Source: Microcosmobacter sp040493455
GTDB lineage: Bacteria > Bacteroidota > Bacteroidia > Flavobacteriales > Flavobacteriaceae
Direction: 5' to 3'
NCBI RefSeq assembly: GCF_040493455.1
Contig: NZ_JANFDA010000002.1
Coordinates: 62,001-126,000, forward strand
DNA length: 64,000 bases
Shown here: piece by piece, positions 43,500 through 51,466 of the stretch
Position numbering within the stretch: the first letter of the stretch is position 1
Layout: every line of letters starts with the position of its first letter
Position numbers and translations under genes: made by a program
Notes under the pieces: model-generated
Seen by the model: only the letters and a program-made list of their open reading frames with translations
The model's database searches: none
What the model was told of the DNA's origin: nothing

Positions 43500-43724
43500 A
43501 TGGGTAGACCAGCAACAAAACCAACTAAACTTAAAGACGGATACTATATAGAGATTAGAAACAAAGGCGCTAAGTCTGGTATTAAGCTATATAGTCAGAA
43601 TAAATTGCAGATGCATCGTGCTATAAAAATGTACGAGCGTTCTAAAGAAGTTTTGATCCTTGGAGAGTCAGTGAACGGGAAATTTGTAGATAAGGAACCA
43701 AAACTGCATGTTGTTACAAATTAG
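43500..43724 (+). CDS. Small conserved basic protein
   Basis: 74 aa. MGRPATKPTKLKDGYYIEIR then KGAKSGIKLYSQNKLQMHRA. Basic N-terminus and a compact beta-like core. No recognised domain. The sequence up to IEIR is reminiscent of short Flavobacterial proteins of unknown function. Has its own downstream terminator. Confidence 0.7.
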   Translation: MGRPATKPTKLKDGYYIEIRNKGAKSGIKLYSQNKLQMHRAIKMYERSKEVLILGESVNGKFVDKEPKLHVVTN

Positions 43725-43753
43725 AAAACTAATTAACTAACCAACCAGATAGG

Positions 43754-43786
43754 AAGAGCATTGACTAAGGTCATTGCTCTTTTTTA
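43754..43786 (+). terminator. Intrinsic terminator of the 74-aa gene
   Basis: AAGAGCA (43754-43760) and TGCTCTT (43775-43781) pair, with an inner TGAC/GTCA pair after a single mismatch, followed by a T-run. Confidence 0.75.
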
Positions 43787-44563
43787 TTGGAATTCTATTT
43801 TATTCAAAATCAGCCCAGAGGCTGGCGCTATATAGTCTTGATGCGATACCACTCCAGGTTGCAAGCTCTCTGTAATAAAATCTAGCGTCACCTCCCCTTT
43901 CCCTAGCTTTATCAAGGTTCCCATCATAAGTCGAATTTGATTTCTGCCAAAACCTTTCCCTCTAACTCTTAGCATATAAGTTCTCTCAGGGAAAAAGTTA
44001 GCAGTAAACTGATCGTTATCTACTAATTCGCATACATCAACTGTTCTATCGTATTGCCCATTATCAGTAGCTTTATAACAATAGTTCTTGAAATTATGAG
44101 AGCCTTCAAAAAGTTTGGCGCCTGTTTTCATAAGTTCAATATTCAAATCATCAAGTATAGTAGTCAATATAGGCGCACAAAATGGATGAAATTTTCCACC
44201 ATAAGCAAAGAGATAGATATATTCCTTAGTTTTTGAATGCTGGATAATATTGAAGGTTTCATCAACTTCTCTTATGGCTAACGCTCTAATATCTTGTGGT
44301 AAATTATAGTTGAACCAATCTAAGAACTCATTCATATCTTCTAAGGGCTCTTCTAGGAATAGTTCAAACGCCGTTTCATTGGCAGAAACCATGGCATCTG
44401 TACGCCCAGATACCAATGTCTTAAATGGTTTATCCTGAAGCACATACTTAAAGGTACGATCTATCATTAGGTGAAGTGTTTTTAGATTGGGTTGCTTTTG
44501 CCAACCATGAAATCTATATCCTAAATACTGAATTGTAAAAACGTAGAAATGCTTCTTTTTCAA
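43784..44563 (-). CDS. TruA-like tRNA pseudouridine synthase
   Basis: 259 aa. The catalytic motif of TruA is GRTDAGVHA in most bacteria; here it is SGRTDAMVSANET, with the catalytic Asp retained but GVH replaced by MVS. Other segments YLGYRFHGWQKQPN, FEGSHNFKNY, and RNQIRLMMGTLIKLGKG match the family. Because of the altered motif it may be a TruA paralogue with a different tRNA position; a canonical truA may be elsewhere. Confidence 0.8.
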   Translation of the reverse strand: MKKKHFYVFTIQYLGYRFHGWQKQPNLKTLHLMIDRTFKYVLQDKPFKTLVSGRTDAMVSANETAFELFLEEPLEDMNEFLDWFNYNLPQDIRALAIREVDETFNIIQHSKTKEYIYLFAYGGKFHPFCAPILTTILDDLNIELMKTGAKLFEGSHNFKNYCYKATDNGQYDRTVDVCELVDNDQFTANFFPERTYMLRVRGKGFGRNQIRLMMGTLIKLGKGEVTLDFITESLQPGVVSHQDYIAPASGLILNKIEFQ

Positions 44564-44654
44564 GGTGTTGATTTAAAGCCCGAAAATAGCTGAATAAAAG
44601 GCATCTATCAAATTTTTTATACCTTGTTTATCTATTAACTAAAAAAACCAACCT

Positions 44655-45086
44655 ATGACTACATCAACTAAACCACCTATTTGGTTCTGGATAATAAGCG
44701 TTATTGGCTTAATATGGAATGGAATGGGTGTTATGAACTATTTGCAACAGGCGTATCGCACTGAAGGTTTTCTAGAGCAAGTAACTCCAGAGCAGTTAGC
44801 GATTCTCGATGCAAGACCAGCCTGGGCGACAGCTTTATTTGCCATCGCTGTATTTACAGGTGTTTTAGGCTGTATACTTTTAATTTTCAGAAAAAAGTTT
44901 GCATCACCTCTGCTAATGATTTCTTTATTGGGAGCCATAATCACACAAATATGGTGGTTTACAACAGACGGCCCTTCCATTAGCGAAGAATCTGGGGGTA
45001 CCATTATTCCAATCTTAGTGATTGTTTTTGCACTTCTTTTGGTCTGGATGGCTAGAAAAGGGGTTTCTAAATCCTGGTTAACGTAA
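44655..45086 (+). CDS. Four-helix membrane protein, function unknown
   Basis: 143 aa with four membrane helices (about 10-30, 58-78, 85-104, 115-133). FRKKFASPLLMISLLGAI is the loop and third helix. Family not recognised, though such proteins are common in Flavobacteriaceae and sometimes misnamed sugar transporter. Ends at a bidirectional terminator shared with hisIE. Confidence 0.75.
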   Translation: MTTSTKPPIWFWIISVIGLIWNGMGVMNYLQQAYRTEGFLEQVTPEQLAILDARPAWATALFAIAVFTGVLGCILLIFRKKFASPLLMISLLGAIITQIWWFTTDGPSISEESGGTIIPILVIVFALLLVWMARKGVSKSWLT

Positions 45087-45107
45087 TTAACAAAATATAT
45101 CATAAGT

Positions 45108-45137
45108 AAAAAGCACCAGGAAACTGGTGCTTTTTTT
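45108..45137. terminator. Bidirectional intrinsic terminator at the end of the his operon
   Basis: AAAAAGCACCAG (45108-45119), GAAA tetraloop, CTGGTGCTTTTT (45124-45135); A- and T-runs on each side. Ends the his operon and the opposite membrane-protein gene. Confidence 0.88.
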
Positions 45138-45732
45138 AATGCCGTTTCTTCAAGATGTCCACTACATCATTAAGAGCGTAACCTTTTGCCTGAAGCAGAA
45201 TAAGGTAATGGAACAGTAAATCTGCACTTTCATTGAGAAACAGTTCGTCATTGGTGTCTTTGGCTTCGATAACAGTTTCTACAGCCTCCTCGCCTACTTT
45301 CTGAGCTATTTTATTGATTCCTTTTCTGAATAATGATGCTACGTAAGAATCTGGGTTTTGAGAATCAGTCTTTCTGTCTTGGATAATATCTTCTAATTGA
45401 GACAGGAAACCATAAGTCTGATTGTTTTCTTCATTCCAGCAGGTATCTGAGCCTTTATGGCAAGTTGGCCCAGATGGGTTAACTTCGACTAGTAATGTAT
45501 CATTATCGCAATCTAGTTTTATACCTTCAAGGTTTAGAACATTACCACTCTCTTCTCCCTTTGTCCATAAGCGTTGTTTAGTACGACTGTAAAATGTCAC
45601 TTGTTTTGTATCTATTGTTTTTTGATACGCTGCTTCATTCATATAGCCTAGCATTAGTACATTTTTGGTTTGTACATCTTGAATAATTGCTGGTACTAAT
45701 CCATTTTTATTTTTATTGAAATCTATGTTCAT
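45136..45732 (-). CDS. hisIE: Bifunctional phosphoribosyl-AMP cyclohydrolase / phosphoribosyl-ATP pyrophosphatase
   Basis: Steps 2 and 3 of histidine synthesis. 198 aa fusion: HisI domain (1-105) with KNVLMLGYMNEAAYQKTID, FYSRTKQRLWTKGEESGN, metal-binding CDNDTLLVEV, and GPTCHKGSDTCW; HisE domain (about 115-198) with KVGEEAVETVIEAKD. Last gene of the his operon; it is separated from hisF by a repeat-filled gap. Confidence 0.96.
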   Translation of the reverse strand: MNIDFNKNKNGLVPAIIQDVQTKNVLMLGYMNEAAYQKTIDTKQVTFYSRTKQRLWTKGEESGNVLNLEGIKLDCDNDTLLVEVNPSGPTCHKGSDTCWNEENNQTYGFLSQLEDIIQDRKTDSQNPDSYVASLFRKGINKIAQKVGEEAVETVIEAKDTNDELFLNESADLLFHYLILLQAKGYALNDVVDILKKRH

Positions 45733-45746
45733 AATTTGTCCTTTGT

Positions 45747-45816
45747 TGTCATTTCGACAGAGCGTAGCGATGAGAAATCTTTAATCTTTAGATTCATCAC
45801 TTCGTTCTGAATGACA
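45747..45816. repeat. Palindromic repeat in the hisF-hisIE gap
   Basis: Two inverted arms, 45747-45780 (begins TGTCATTTCGACAGAGCG) and 45790-45816 (ends TTCTGAATGACA), each start or end at TGTCATT. They form a REP-like hairpin. The right arm is 22/27 identical to a 27-bp unit inside hisA. Confidence 0.7.
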
Positions 45817-45817
45817 G

Positions 45818-46573
45818 TTATAGTCTCACAGTAATTCCTTGATTTTTTAATTCTCTTTTTAAATCCATGACTCTTATTTCTCCGAAATGAAATACACTAG
45901 CTGCCAAAGCAGCATCTGCTTTCCCTTCTTTAAAGGCATCTACAAAATGCTGTATAGTTCCCGCGCCACCTGAAGCTATCACAGGTATATTAACTAATTC
46001 TGAAAGCTTGGCTAAAGCTTCATTAGCAAAACCATTTTTAGTTCCATCATGGTTCATCGAGGTAAATAGTATCTCTCCTGCACCTCTCTCTTCAACTTCC
46101 TTAACCCAATCGAATAGTTTTATATCTGTCGGAATCGTACCTCCTGCCAAATGTACATACCATTCCCCATTAACTTGTTTTGCATCTACAGCAACCACAA
46201 TACATTGACTTCCAAACTTGTTTGAAAGCTCATTGATAAGCTCTGGACGTTTTACAGCTGCAGAATTAATAGATACTTTATCTGCACCACAATGCAAAAG
46301 ATCATCTACATCTTCAACAGAGCTAATGCCACCTCCAACAGTAAATGGGATGTTTACTTGTTCTGCTACCTTGAGTACCATATTGTGCATGGTTTTACGG
46401 TTCTCTTGGGTCGCAGAGATATCTAAAAACACCAATTCATCTGCGCCGAGTTCAGCATATTGTTTTGCCAACACAACTGGGTCGCCAGCATCTCTTAGGT
46501 TAACAAAATTTACACCTTTTACAGTACGACCATCTTTTATATCTAAACAAGGTACAATTCGTTTTGTAAGCAT
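45818..46573 (-). CDS. hisF: Imidazole glycerol phosphate synthase, cyclase subunit
   Basis: TIM-barrel half of IGP synthase; uses ammonia from HisH to form IGP and AICAR. 251 aa. RIVPCLDIKDGRTVKGVNF (catalytic Asp11), VGGGISSVEDV, VVAVDAKQVNGEW (second Asp near 130), and ASGGAGTIQHFVDAF. Normal length; begins immediately after hisA. Confidence 0.97.
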   Translation of the reverse strand: MLTKRIVPCLDIKDGRTVKGVNFVNLRDAGDPVVLAKQYAELGADELVFLDISATQENRKTMHNMVLKVAEQVNIPFTVGGGISSVEDVDDLLHCGADKVSINSAAVKRPELINELSNKFGSQCIVVAVDAKQVNGEWYVHLAGGTIPTDIKLFDWVKEVEERGAGEILFTSMNHDGTKNGFANEALAKLSELVNIPVIASGGAGTIQHFVDAFKEGKADAALAASVFHFGEIRVMDLKRELKNQGITVRL

Positions 46574-46574
46574 G

Positions 46575-47318
46575 TTACTTATTGTTTATATAGCATTCTA
46601 GTTCTTTTAATGTAATTCTATTCTCGTAAATGGCTTTACCAATAATGACCCCCTCGCATCCTAATGCTTCAAGCCTTGGTAATTCGTCAAATTCTGAGAT
46701 GCCTCCAGAAGCTATTAGTTTGATAGATTCTTCGCTGTGCTCTGAATGACATTCATTAATTATTTTTCTGTATAAATCAAATGAAGGGCCTTGCAACATG
46801 CCGTCTTTGGATATATCTGTGCATATTACATAACTGACTCCTTCGGCTTGATACTTCTTAATGAATGGAACGACACGTTCATTGCTTTCTTCTAGCCATC
46901 CGCTAACTGCAATAGTTTCATCTTTACAATCGGCTCCTAAAATGATTTTATCGCTTCCATAATACTGAATCCATTGCTTGAACGTTTCCGGGTTTTTCAC
47001 AGCAATACTACCTCCTGTGATTTGATTTGCACCACTTTCGAATGCAATTTTAAGGTCTTCGTTAGACTTCAATCCGCCTCCAAAATCAATCTTCAGATTA
47101 GTTTTACCTGCAATCAGTTCCAATACTTTATAATTCACTATATGACTGGCTTTTGCACCGTCTAAATCCACCACATGTACGTACTCAATCCCTGAATCCT
47201 GAAATTGCTTTGCTACCTCTAGTGGGTTTTCATTATATACGATTTTGGTATTATAGTCTCCTTTGGAAAGTCTTACACACTTCCCCTCAATAATATCTAT
47301 TGCTGGAATAATTCTCAT
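46575..47318 (-). CDS. hisA: ProFAR isomerase
   Basis: 1-(5-phosphoribosyl)-5-[(5-phosphoribosylamino)methylideneamino]imidazole-4-carboxamide isomerase, 247 aa TIM barrel. MRIIPAIDIIEGKCVRLSKG, VHVVDLDGAK, KIDFGGGLKSNEDL and LIASGGISEFDELPRL are normal. Near residue 190 there is an unusual polar stretch, NECHSEHSEESIKLIA, encoded by a palindromic-repeat unit (46725-46751). It falls in a loop before the next strand, so the enzyme may tolerate it. Confidence 0.95.
   Translation of the reverse strand: MRIIPAIDIIEGKCVRLSKGDYNTKIVYNENPLEVAKQFQDSGIEYVHVVDLDGAKASHIVNYKVLELIAGKTNLKIDFGGGLKSNEDLKIAFESGANQITGGSIAVKNPETFKQWIQYYGSDKIILGADCKDETIAVSGWLEESNERVVPFIKKYQAEGVSYVICTDISKDGMLQGPSFDLYRKIINECHSEHSEESIKLIASGGISEFDELPRLEALGCEGVIIGKAIYENRITLKELECYINNK
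46725..46751. repeat. 27-bp repeat unit inserted in frame in hisA
   Basis: Minus strand begins TGTCATTCAGAGCACAGCG. It encodes CHSEHSEES of HisA. 22/27 bases equal the right arm of the repeat at 45790-45816. Confidence 0.65.
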
Positions 47319-47320
47319 GA

Positions 47321-47355
47321 TTTAGGTTTTAGGTATTAGGTGTTTGGTGTTAGGT
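47321..47355. repeat. Degenerate TTAGGT-type low-complexity repeat
   Basis: Five imperfect copies of a six- to eight-base unit (TTTAGGT, TTTAGGT, ATTAGGT, GTTTGGT, GTTAGGT). Covers the hisH-hisA junction and encodes the last residues of HisH (DLTPNT). Confidence 0.6.
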
Positions 47356-47929
47356 CTAAAAAATTCTTTAAAATTTGTGTTCCTACTTTACCACTTTTCT
47401 CTGGGTGAAATTGCACGCCATAGAAATTGTTGTTCTGTAATGCTGAAGCGTATTCGCGTTCGTAATTGGTTGCGGCAATCATGCTGCTACATGATTCGGC
47501 ATAAAAACTATGCACCAAATACATATAACTTTCATCTTCAATATTTTTGAATAATTGTGATTTCAAACTTCCTATAGTGTTCCAACCCATTTGAGGCACT
47601 TTTACTGTATTGGAAAATCGCTTCACGTTTACATCAAAAATCCCTAACCCTTTGGTATTGCCTTCTTCTGTATGATTACACATCAACTGCATTCCTAAGC
47701 AAATCCCTAAAACTGGTTGTTTCAGGTTTGGAATCAAAGTATCCAAACCTGACTGTTTTAGTTTTGTCATCGCTGAACTTGCTTGACCTACTCCAGGGAA
47801 AATCACTCTATCAGAATTTTGGATTTCTTCACTATCATCAGATAACTTAGCTTCTATTCCTAATCGATGAAATGCAAATTGAATACTCTTTATATTCCCT
47901 GCTCCGTAATTAATAATGGTAACTTTCAT
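47336..47929 (-). CDS. hisH: Imidazole glycerol phosphate synthase, glutaminase subunit
   Basis: Class I glutamine amidotransferase providing ammonia to HisF. 197 aa from the ATG at 47929 (MKVTIINYGAGNIKS). Catalytic Cys in LGICLGMQLM, His/Glu in GVQFHPEKSG. The C-terminal tail LDLTPNT is encoded by a low-complexity repeat. The hisB-hisH gap is filled by a palindromic repeat. Confidence 0.96.
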   Translation of the reverse strand: MKVTIINYGAGNIKSIQFAFHRLGIEAKLSDDSEEIQNSDRVIFPGVGQASSAMTKLKQSGLDTLIPNLKQPVLGICLGMQLMCNHTEEGNTKGLGIFDVNVKRFSNTVKVPQMGWNTIGSLKSQLFKNIEDESYMYLVHSFYAESCSSMIAATNYEREYASALQNNNFYGVQFHPEKSGKVGTQILKNFLDLTPNT

Positions 47930-47935
47930 TTTCCT

Positions 47936-48011
47936 TGTCATCCTGAACTTGATTCAGGATCTATTGTAATTAATTTCTATTTATGGATTCCGCATCAAGT
48001 GCGGAATGACA
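47936..48011. repeat. Palindromic repeat in the hisB-hisH gap
   Basis: Two hairpins, TCCTGAACTTGATTCAGGA (47941-47959) and TTCCGCATCAAGTGCGGAA (47988-48006), in an inverted pair bounded by TGTCAT and AATGACA. This layout is that of a REP/BIME-like element. Fills the whole gap. Confidence 0.75.
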
Positions 48012-48015
48012 CTAT

Positions 48016-49149
48016 TTATAAAACACCTTTAGTAGAAGGCAAAATCATTTTTTCAACATCACGTTTTACAGCCATTTTTATCGCCTTTGCAAAAGCTTTG
48101 AATATGGCTTCTATTTTGTGATGCTCGTTAGTTCCTTCAGCTTTAATATTCAAATTACATTTTGCGCCATCCGTGAAGGATTTAAAGAAATGAACAAACA
48201 TCTCTGTTGGCATCTTCCCTATCATTTCGCGTTTAAATTCTGCATCCCAAACCAGCCAATTTCTACCTCCAAAGTCAATAGCTACTTGCGCTAAGCAATC
48301 GTCCATTGGCAAACAAAAACCATAGCGCTCTATGCCAAGTTTATTTCCTAAAGTTTTGGCAAAGACTTCACCTAGTGCTATAGCTGTGTCTTCGATAGTG
48401 TGGTGCTCATCCACTTCTAAATCGCCTTCAACCTTAACATCTAAATCTAACTGTCCATGACGCGATAATTGATCTAACATGTGATCGAAAAAAGCTATTC
48501 CTGTATCAATATTGCTTTTGCCAATTCCATCTAAGTTCAAGTCAATCTTGATTTTGGTTTCATTAGTGTTACGCTCTATAGAACCCACTCGTTCTGTGGC
48601 TTTCAAAAACTTGTAAATTGCTTTCCAGTCATTGGATTCTAAGGCAATGTACTGTTCTAATTCACCACTAGAAACTGTAACTTCATCGGTTCCTAAATTG
48701 GTATTGTCATTAATGAAAATTCCTTTAGCACCTAGATTTTTTGCCAACTCAATATCTGTAAGACGGTCTCCGATTACAAAAGAGTTTGCGAGATCATATG
48801 CTCCTGAAAAATATTGGGTCAATAGTCCTGTGTTAGGTTTTCTTGTGGGCGCATTGTCCTTAGCAAATGTTCTGTCAATGAATTGCTCTTTGAACTCCAC
48901 ACCTTCTTGTTGAAACGTTTTGATTACAAAATTGTGAACTGGCCAAAACGTGTCCTCAGGATATACTTCGGTTCCCAGTCCATCTTGATTGGTGATCATT
49001 ACAATTTCAAAATTCAATTCTTTGGCAATCTTGCTTAGATATTGAAAGACTTTTGGGTAAAACTCCAGTTTTTCAAAAGCATCTATTTGCTCGTCTACTG
49101 GTTCTCGTATTAGAGTTCCGTCTCTATCTATAAATAAAACACGCTTCAT
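48016..49149 (-). CDS. hisB: Bifunctional histidinol-phosphatase / imidazoleglycerol-phosphate dehydratase
   Basis: 377 aa fusion. N-terminal HAD phosphatase: MKRVLFIDRDGTLIREP (DRDGT nucleophile), FVIGDRLTDIELAKNLGA. C-terminal dehydratase: DTGIAFFDHMLDQLSRHG and VDEHHTIEDTAIALGEVF with metal-binding His. Overlaps hisC by 4 bp. Confidence 0.97.
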   Translation of the reverse strand: MKRVLFIDRDGTLIREPVDEQIDAFEKLEFYPKVFQYLSKIAKELNFEIVMITNQDGLGTEVYPEDTFWPVHNFVIKTFQQEGVEFKEQFIDRTFAKDNAPTRKPNTGLLTQYFSGAYDLANSFVIGDRLTDIELAKNLGAKGIFINDNTNLGTDEVTVSSGELEQYIALESNDWKAIYKFLKATERVGSIERNTNETKIKIDLNLDGIGKSNIDTGIAFFDHMLDQLSRHGQLDLDVKVEGDLEVDEHHTIEDTAIALGEVFAKTLGNKLGIERYGFCLPMDDCLAQVAIDFGGRNWLVWDAEFKREMIGKMPTEMFVHFFKSFTDGAKCNLNIKAEGTNEHHKIEAIFKAFAKAIKMAVKRDVEKMILPSTKGVL

Positions 49150-50183
49150 TTGAGTAATTTTAAAGTATTAATTAGTGCTTTGTTTTCGGTTTCTGTGCCT
49201 ACTGTAAATCGTAAGCAGTTCTCACAAAGTGGTTGATTTGTTCTATTTCTAACTACAATTTTATTTGTAATTAATTGCTGATAGCGTTTGTTAGCATTAT
49301 CTACTCTTACAAAAAGAAAGTTCGCATCAGATGGAAATACAGCTTCAACAAAACTTATTGCTTTTAGTGCTTCCACAAGGACTTTTCGTTCACTAAGAAT
49401 TGTATTTATTCTGTTGCTTATAACATCACTATTCGTCAAAACCTCTAATGCTTTTTGTTGGGACAACTGATTGACATTATAAGGTGGTTTTATTTTGTTG
49501 AGTATTGTTATGATAGCGCTAGAAGCGTAACAAACGCCTAACCGGATTCCTGCCATACCATAGGCTTTAGACAGGGTTTGGGTTACAATTAAATTCGGAA
49601 ACTCATTGAGTCTATTCAGCCAGCTTTCTTGAGTTGAAAAATCAATATAAGCTTCGTCAATAACCACTATACCCTTGAATTCTTTTAAAAGCCTTTCTAT
49701 ACTATTTGCTTCAAAACTATTCGCTGTTGGATTATTTGGCGAACATAAGAACAGGAGTTTAGAATTTTGATCAACGGTTTCTAATATCTCTTCTACATCT
49801 GGCTGAAAATTAGTTTTGAGCTGTACTTCTTTTATGTTTACTGCATTTGTATTTGCCAGTACACTATACATCCCATAAGTAGGCGGTAATATGATGATAT
49901 TATCGTTATTGGGTTCGCAAAAGGCTCTGAAGATTAAATCCAGAACTTCATCGCTACCATTACCTACTAAAATTTGATTGGGGTCTACGCCCTTCAATTC
50001 TGAAAGTCTTTGTTTTAATGAAACCTGCTGAGGGTCTGGATAACGGTTAAGACCTGTTCCAAAAGGATTCTCATTGGCATCCAAAAAGATGAAGTCATTG
50101 GACGCATCCTTAAACTCATCTCTAGCTGATGAATATGGTTTTAAGGCTTTAATATTATCTCTAATTAGATTTTCTATGTTCAT
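49146..50183 (-). CDS. hisC: Histidinol-phosphate aminotransferase
   Basis: PLP enzyme, 345 aa. SSARDEF start, ENPFGTGLNRYPDPQQ, catalytic Lys in VTQTLSKAYGMAGIRLGV, C-terminal RFTVGTETENKALI. Substrate is imidazole acetol-phosphate. Overlaps hisB (4 bp) and is overlapped by hisD (4 bp), as expected for a tight operon. Confidence 0.96.
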   Translation of the reverse strand: MNIENLIRDNIKALKPYSSARDEFKDASNDFIFLDANENPFGTGLNRYPDPQQVSLKQRLSELKGVDPNQILVGNGSDEVLDLIFRAFCEPNNDNIIILPPTYGMYSVLANTNAVNIKEVQLKTNFQPDVEEILETVDQNSKLLFLCSPNNPTANSFEANSIERLLKEFKGIVVIDEAYIDFSTQESWLNRLNEFPNLIVTQTLSKAYGMAGIRLGVCYASSAIITILNKIKPPYNVNQLSQQKALEVLTNSDVISNRINTILSERKVLVEALKAISFVEAVFPSDANFLFVRVDNANKRYQQLITNKIVVRNRTNQPLCENCLRFTVGTETENKALINTLKLLK

Positions 50184-51466
50184 TGTTTTAGATTCTGAAT
50201 TCTTAATGAGACTGCATTTTTGTGCGCTTGCAAACCTTCAGCTTCTGCCATAAGTTCTATTGCATTTCCTATGTTGAGTAATCCTACTTCAGAGATTTTC
50301 TGAAATGTGATGCTCTTCATAAAGCTATCTAAGTTCACACCAGAGTAGGCTTTGGCAAATCCATTTGTTGGTAGCGTATGATTAGTACCAGAGGCATAAT
50401 CTCCTGCACTTTCTGGTGTGTAATTACCGATAAATACGGAACCTGCGTTTCTAACATTAGATGTAAAGAAATCTTCATCTTTTGTAGCAATTATAAGGTG
50501 TTCTGGCGCATACGCATTAATAATGTCGAGCATTGTGTTATTATCATCCACTTGAATCAACCTAGAGTTTTCAATCGCTTTTTTAGCAATCGTTTTTCTT
50601 GGTAATGTTTCAATTTGAGTTTCGATTTCTGCTTTGACCGATTCTAAAAGTTGACTTGATGTAGTGACCAAAATCACTTGACTATCCGTGCCATGTTCAG
50701 CTTGACTTAATAAGTCTGAAGCTACATAACTAGCATTAGCCGAATCATTAGCTGCAACCATTAACTCACTTGGCCCTGCTGGCATATCTATGGCTACACC
50801 AAATTTGGTTGCCAACTGTTTTGCTACTGTTACGAACTGATTCCCTGGGCCAAATATTTTGTATACGCTAGGGATCGATTCTGTCCCAAATGTCAGTCCT
50901 GCAATGGCCTGAATCCCTCCTACTTTATAGATTTCAGTAATACCACATTCAAAGGCTGTGTATAAGATTTCATCTGCGATGGAACCGTCTTTATTTGGTG
51001 GTGTGCACAGAACTATCTCGCTACACCCAGCAATCTTTGCAGGAACAGCCAGCATCAACACTGTAGAAAACAATGGTGCTGTTCCTCCCGGTATGTAAAG
51101 CCCTATCTTATCAATAGCGCGCTTTTCTTGCCAACAGGTCACGCCTTCCATAGTGTCAACAGAAATGACATCTGTTTTTTGTGCTTTATGGAATTTTTGA
51201 ATATTTGACTTTGCTGTTGTAATAGCTGCTTTGAGTTTTTCTGAAACTCTAGATTTGGCTAATAATATCTCGTCATTCGTTACTTTTATTGTTTCGAGAT
51301 TTACGCCATCAAATAGTTCTGTGTACTTTTTTATGGCTTTGTCACCTTTTCTCGATACTTCGTTGAATATTTCCTCTACGGTGTCTTCGATAGCTTCAAA
51401 AGACTGTGTTGGACGCTGAAGAAGTGTTGGCCACTCTGATCTTTCTGGATTGATTATTGTTTTCAT
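50180..51466 (-). CDS. hisD: Histidinol dehydrogenase
   Basis: Last two oxidations to histidine. 428 aa from the ATG at 51466 (MKTIINPERSEWPTLLQRP); the longer frame runs into hisG. Metal-site and NAD segments GPSELMVAANDSANASYVA, LSQAEHGTDSQVIL, and PEHLIIATKDEDF. The stop/start with hisG is TAATG, sharing one base. Confidence 0.97.
   Translation of the reverse strand: MKTIINPERSEWPTLLQRPTQSFEAIEDTVEEIFNEVSRKGDKAIKKYTELFDGVNLETIKVTNDEILLAKSRVSEKLKAAITTAKSNIQKFHKAQKTDVISVDTMEGVTCWQEKRAIDKIGLYIPGGTAPLFSTVLMLAVPAKIAGCSEIVLCTPPNKDGSIADEILYTAFECGITEIYKVGGIQAIAGLTFGTESIPSVYKIFGPGNQFVTVAKQLATKFGVAIDMPAGPSELMVAANDSANASYVASDLLSQAEHGTDSQVILVTTSSQLLESVKAEIETQIETLPRKTIAKKAIENSRLIQVDDNNTMLDIINAYAPEHLIIATKDEDFFTSNVRNAGSVFIGNYTPESAGDYASGTNHTLPTNGFAKAYSGVNLDSFMKSITFQKISEVGLLNIGNAIELMAEAEGLQAHKNAVSLRIQNLKQ

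Noticed and set aside
46218..46601. 127-aa plus-strand frame opposite hisF
   Set aside because: Pure shadow of a well-identified enzyme; no family features.
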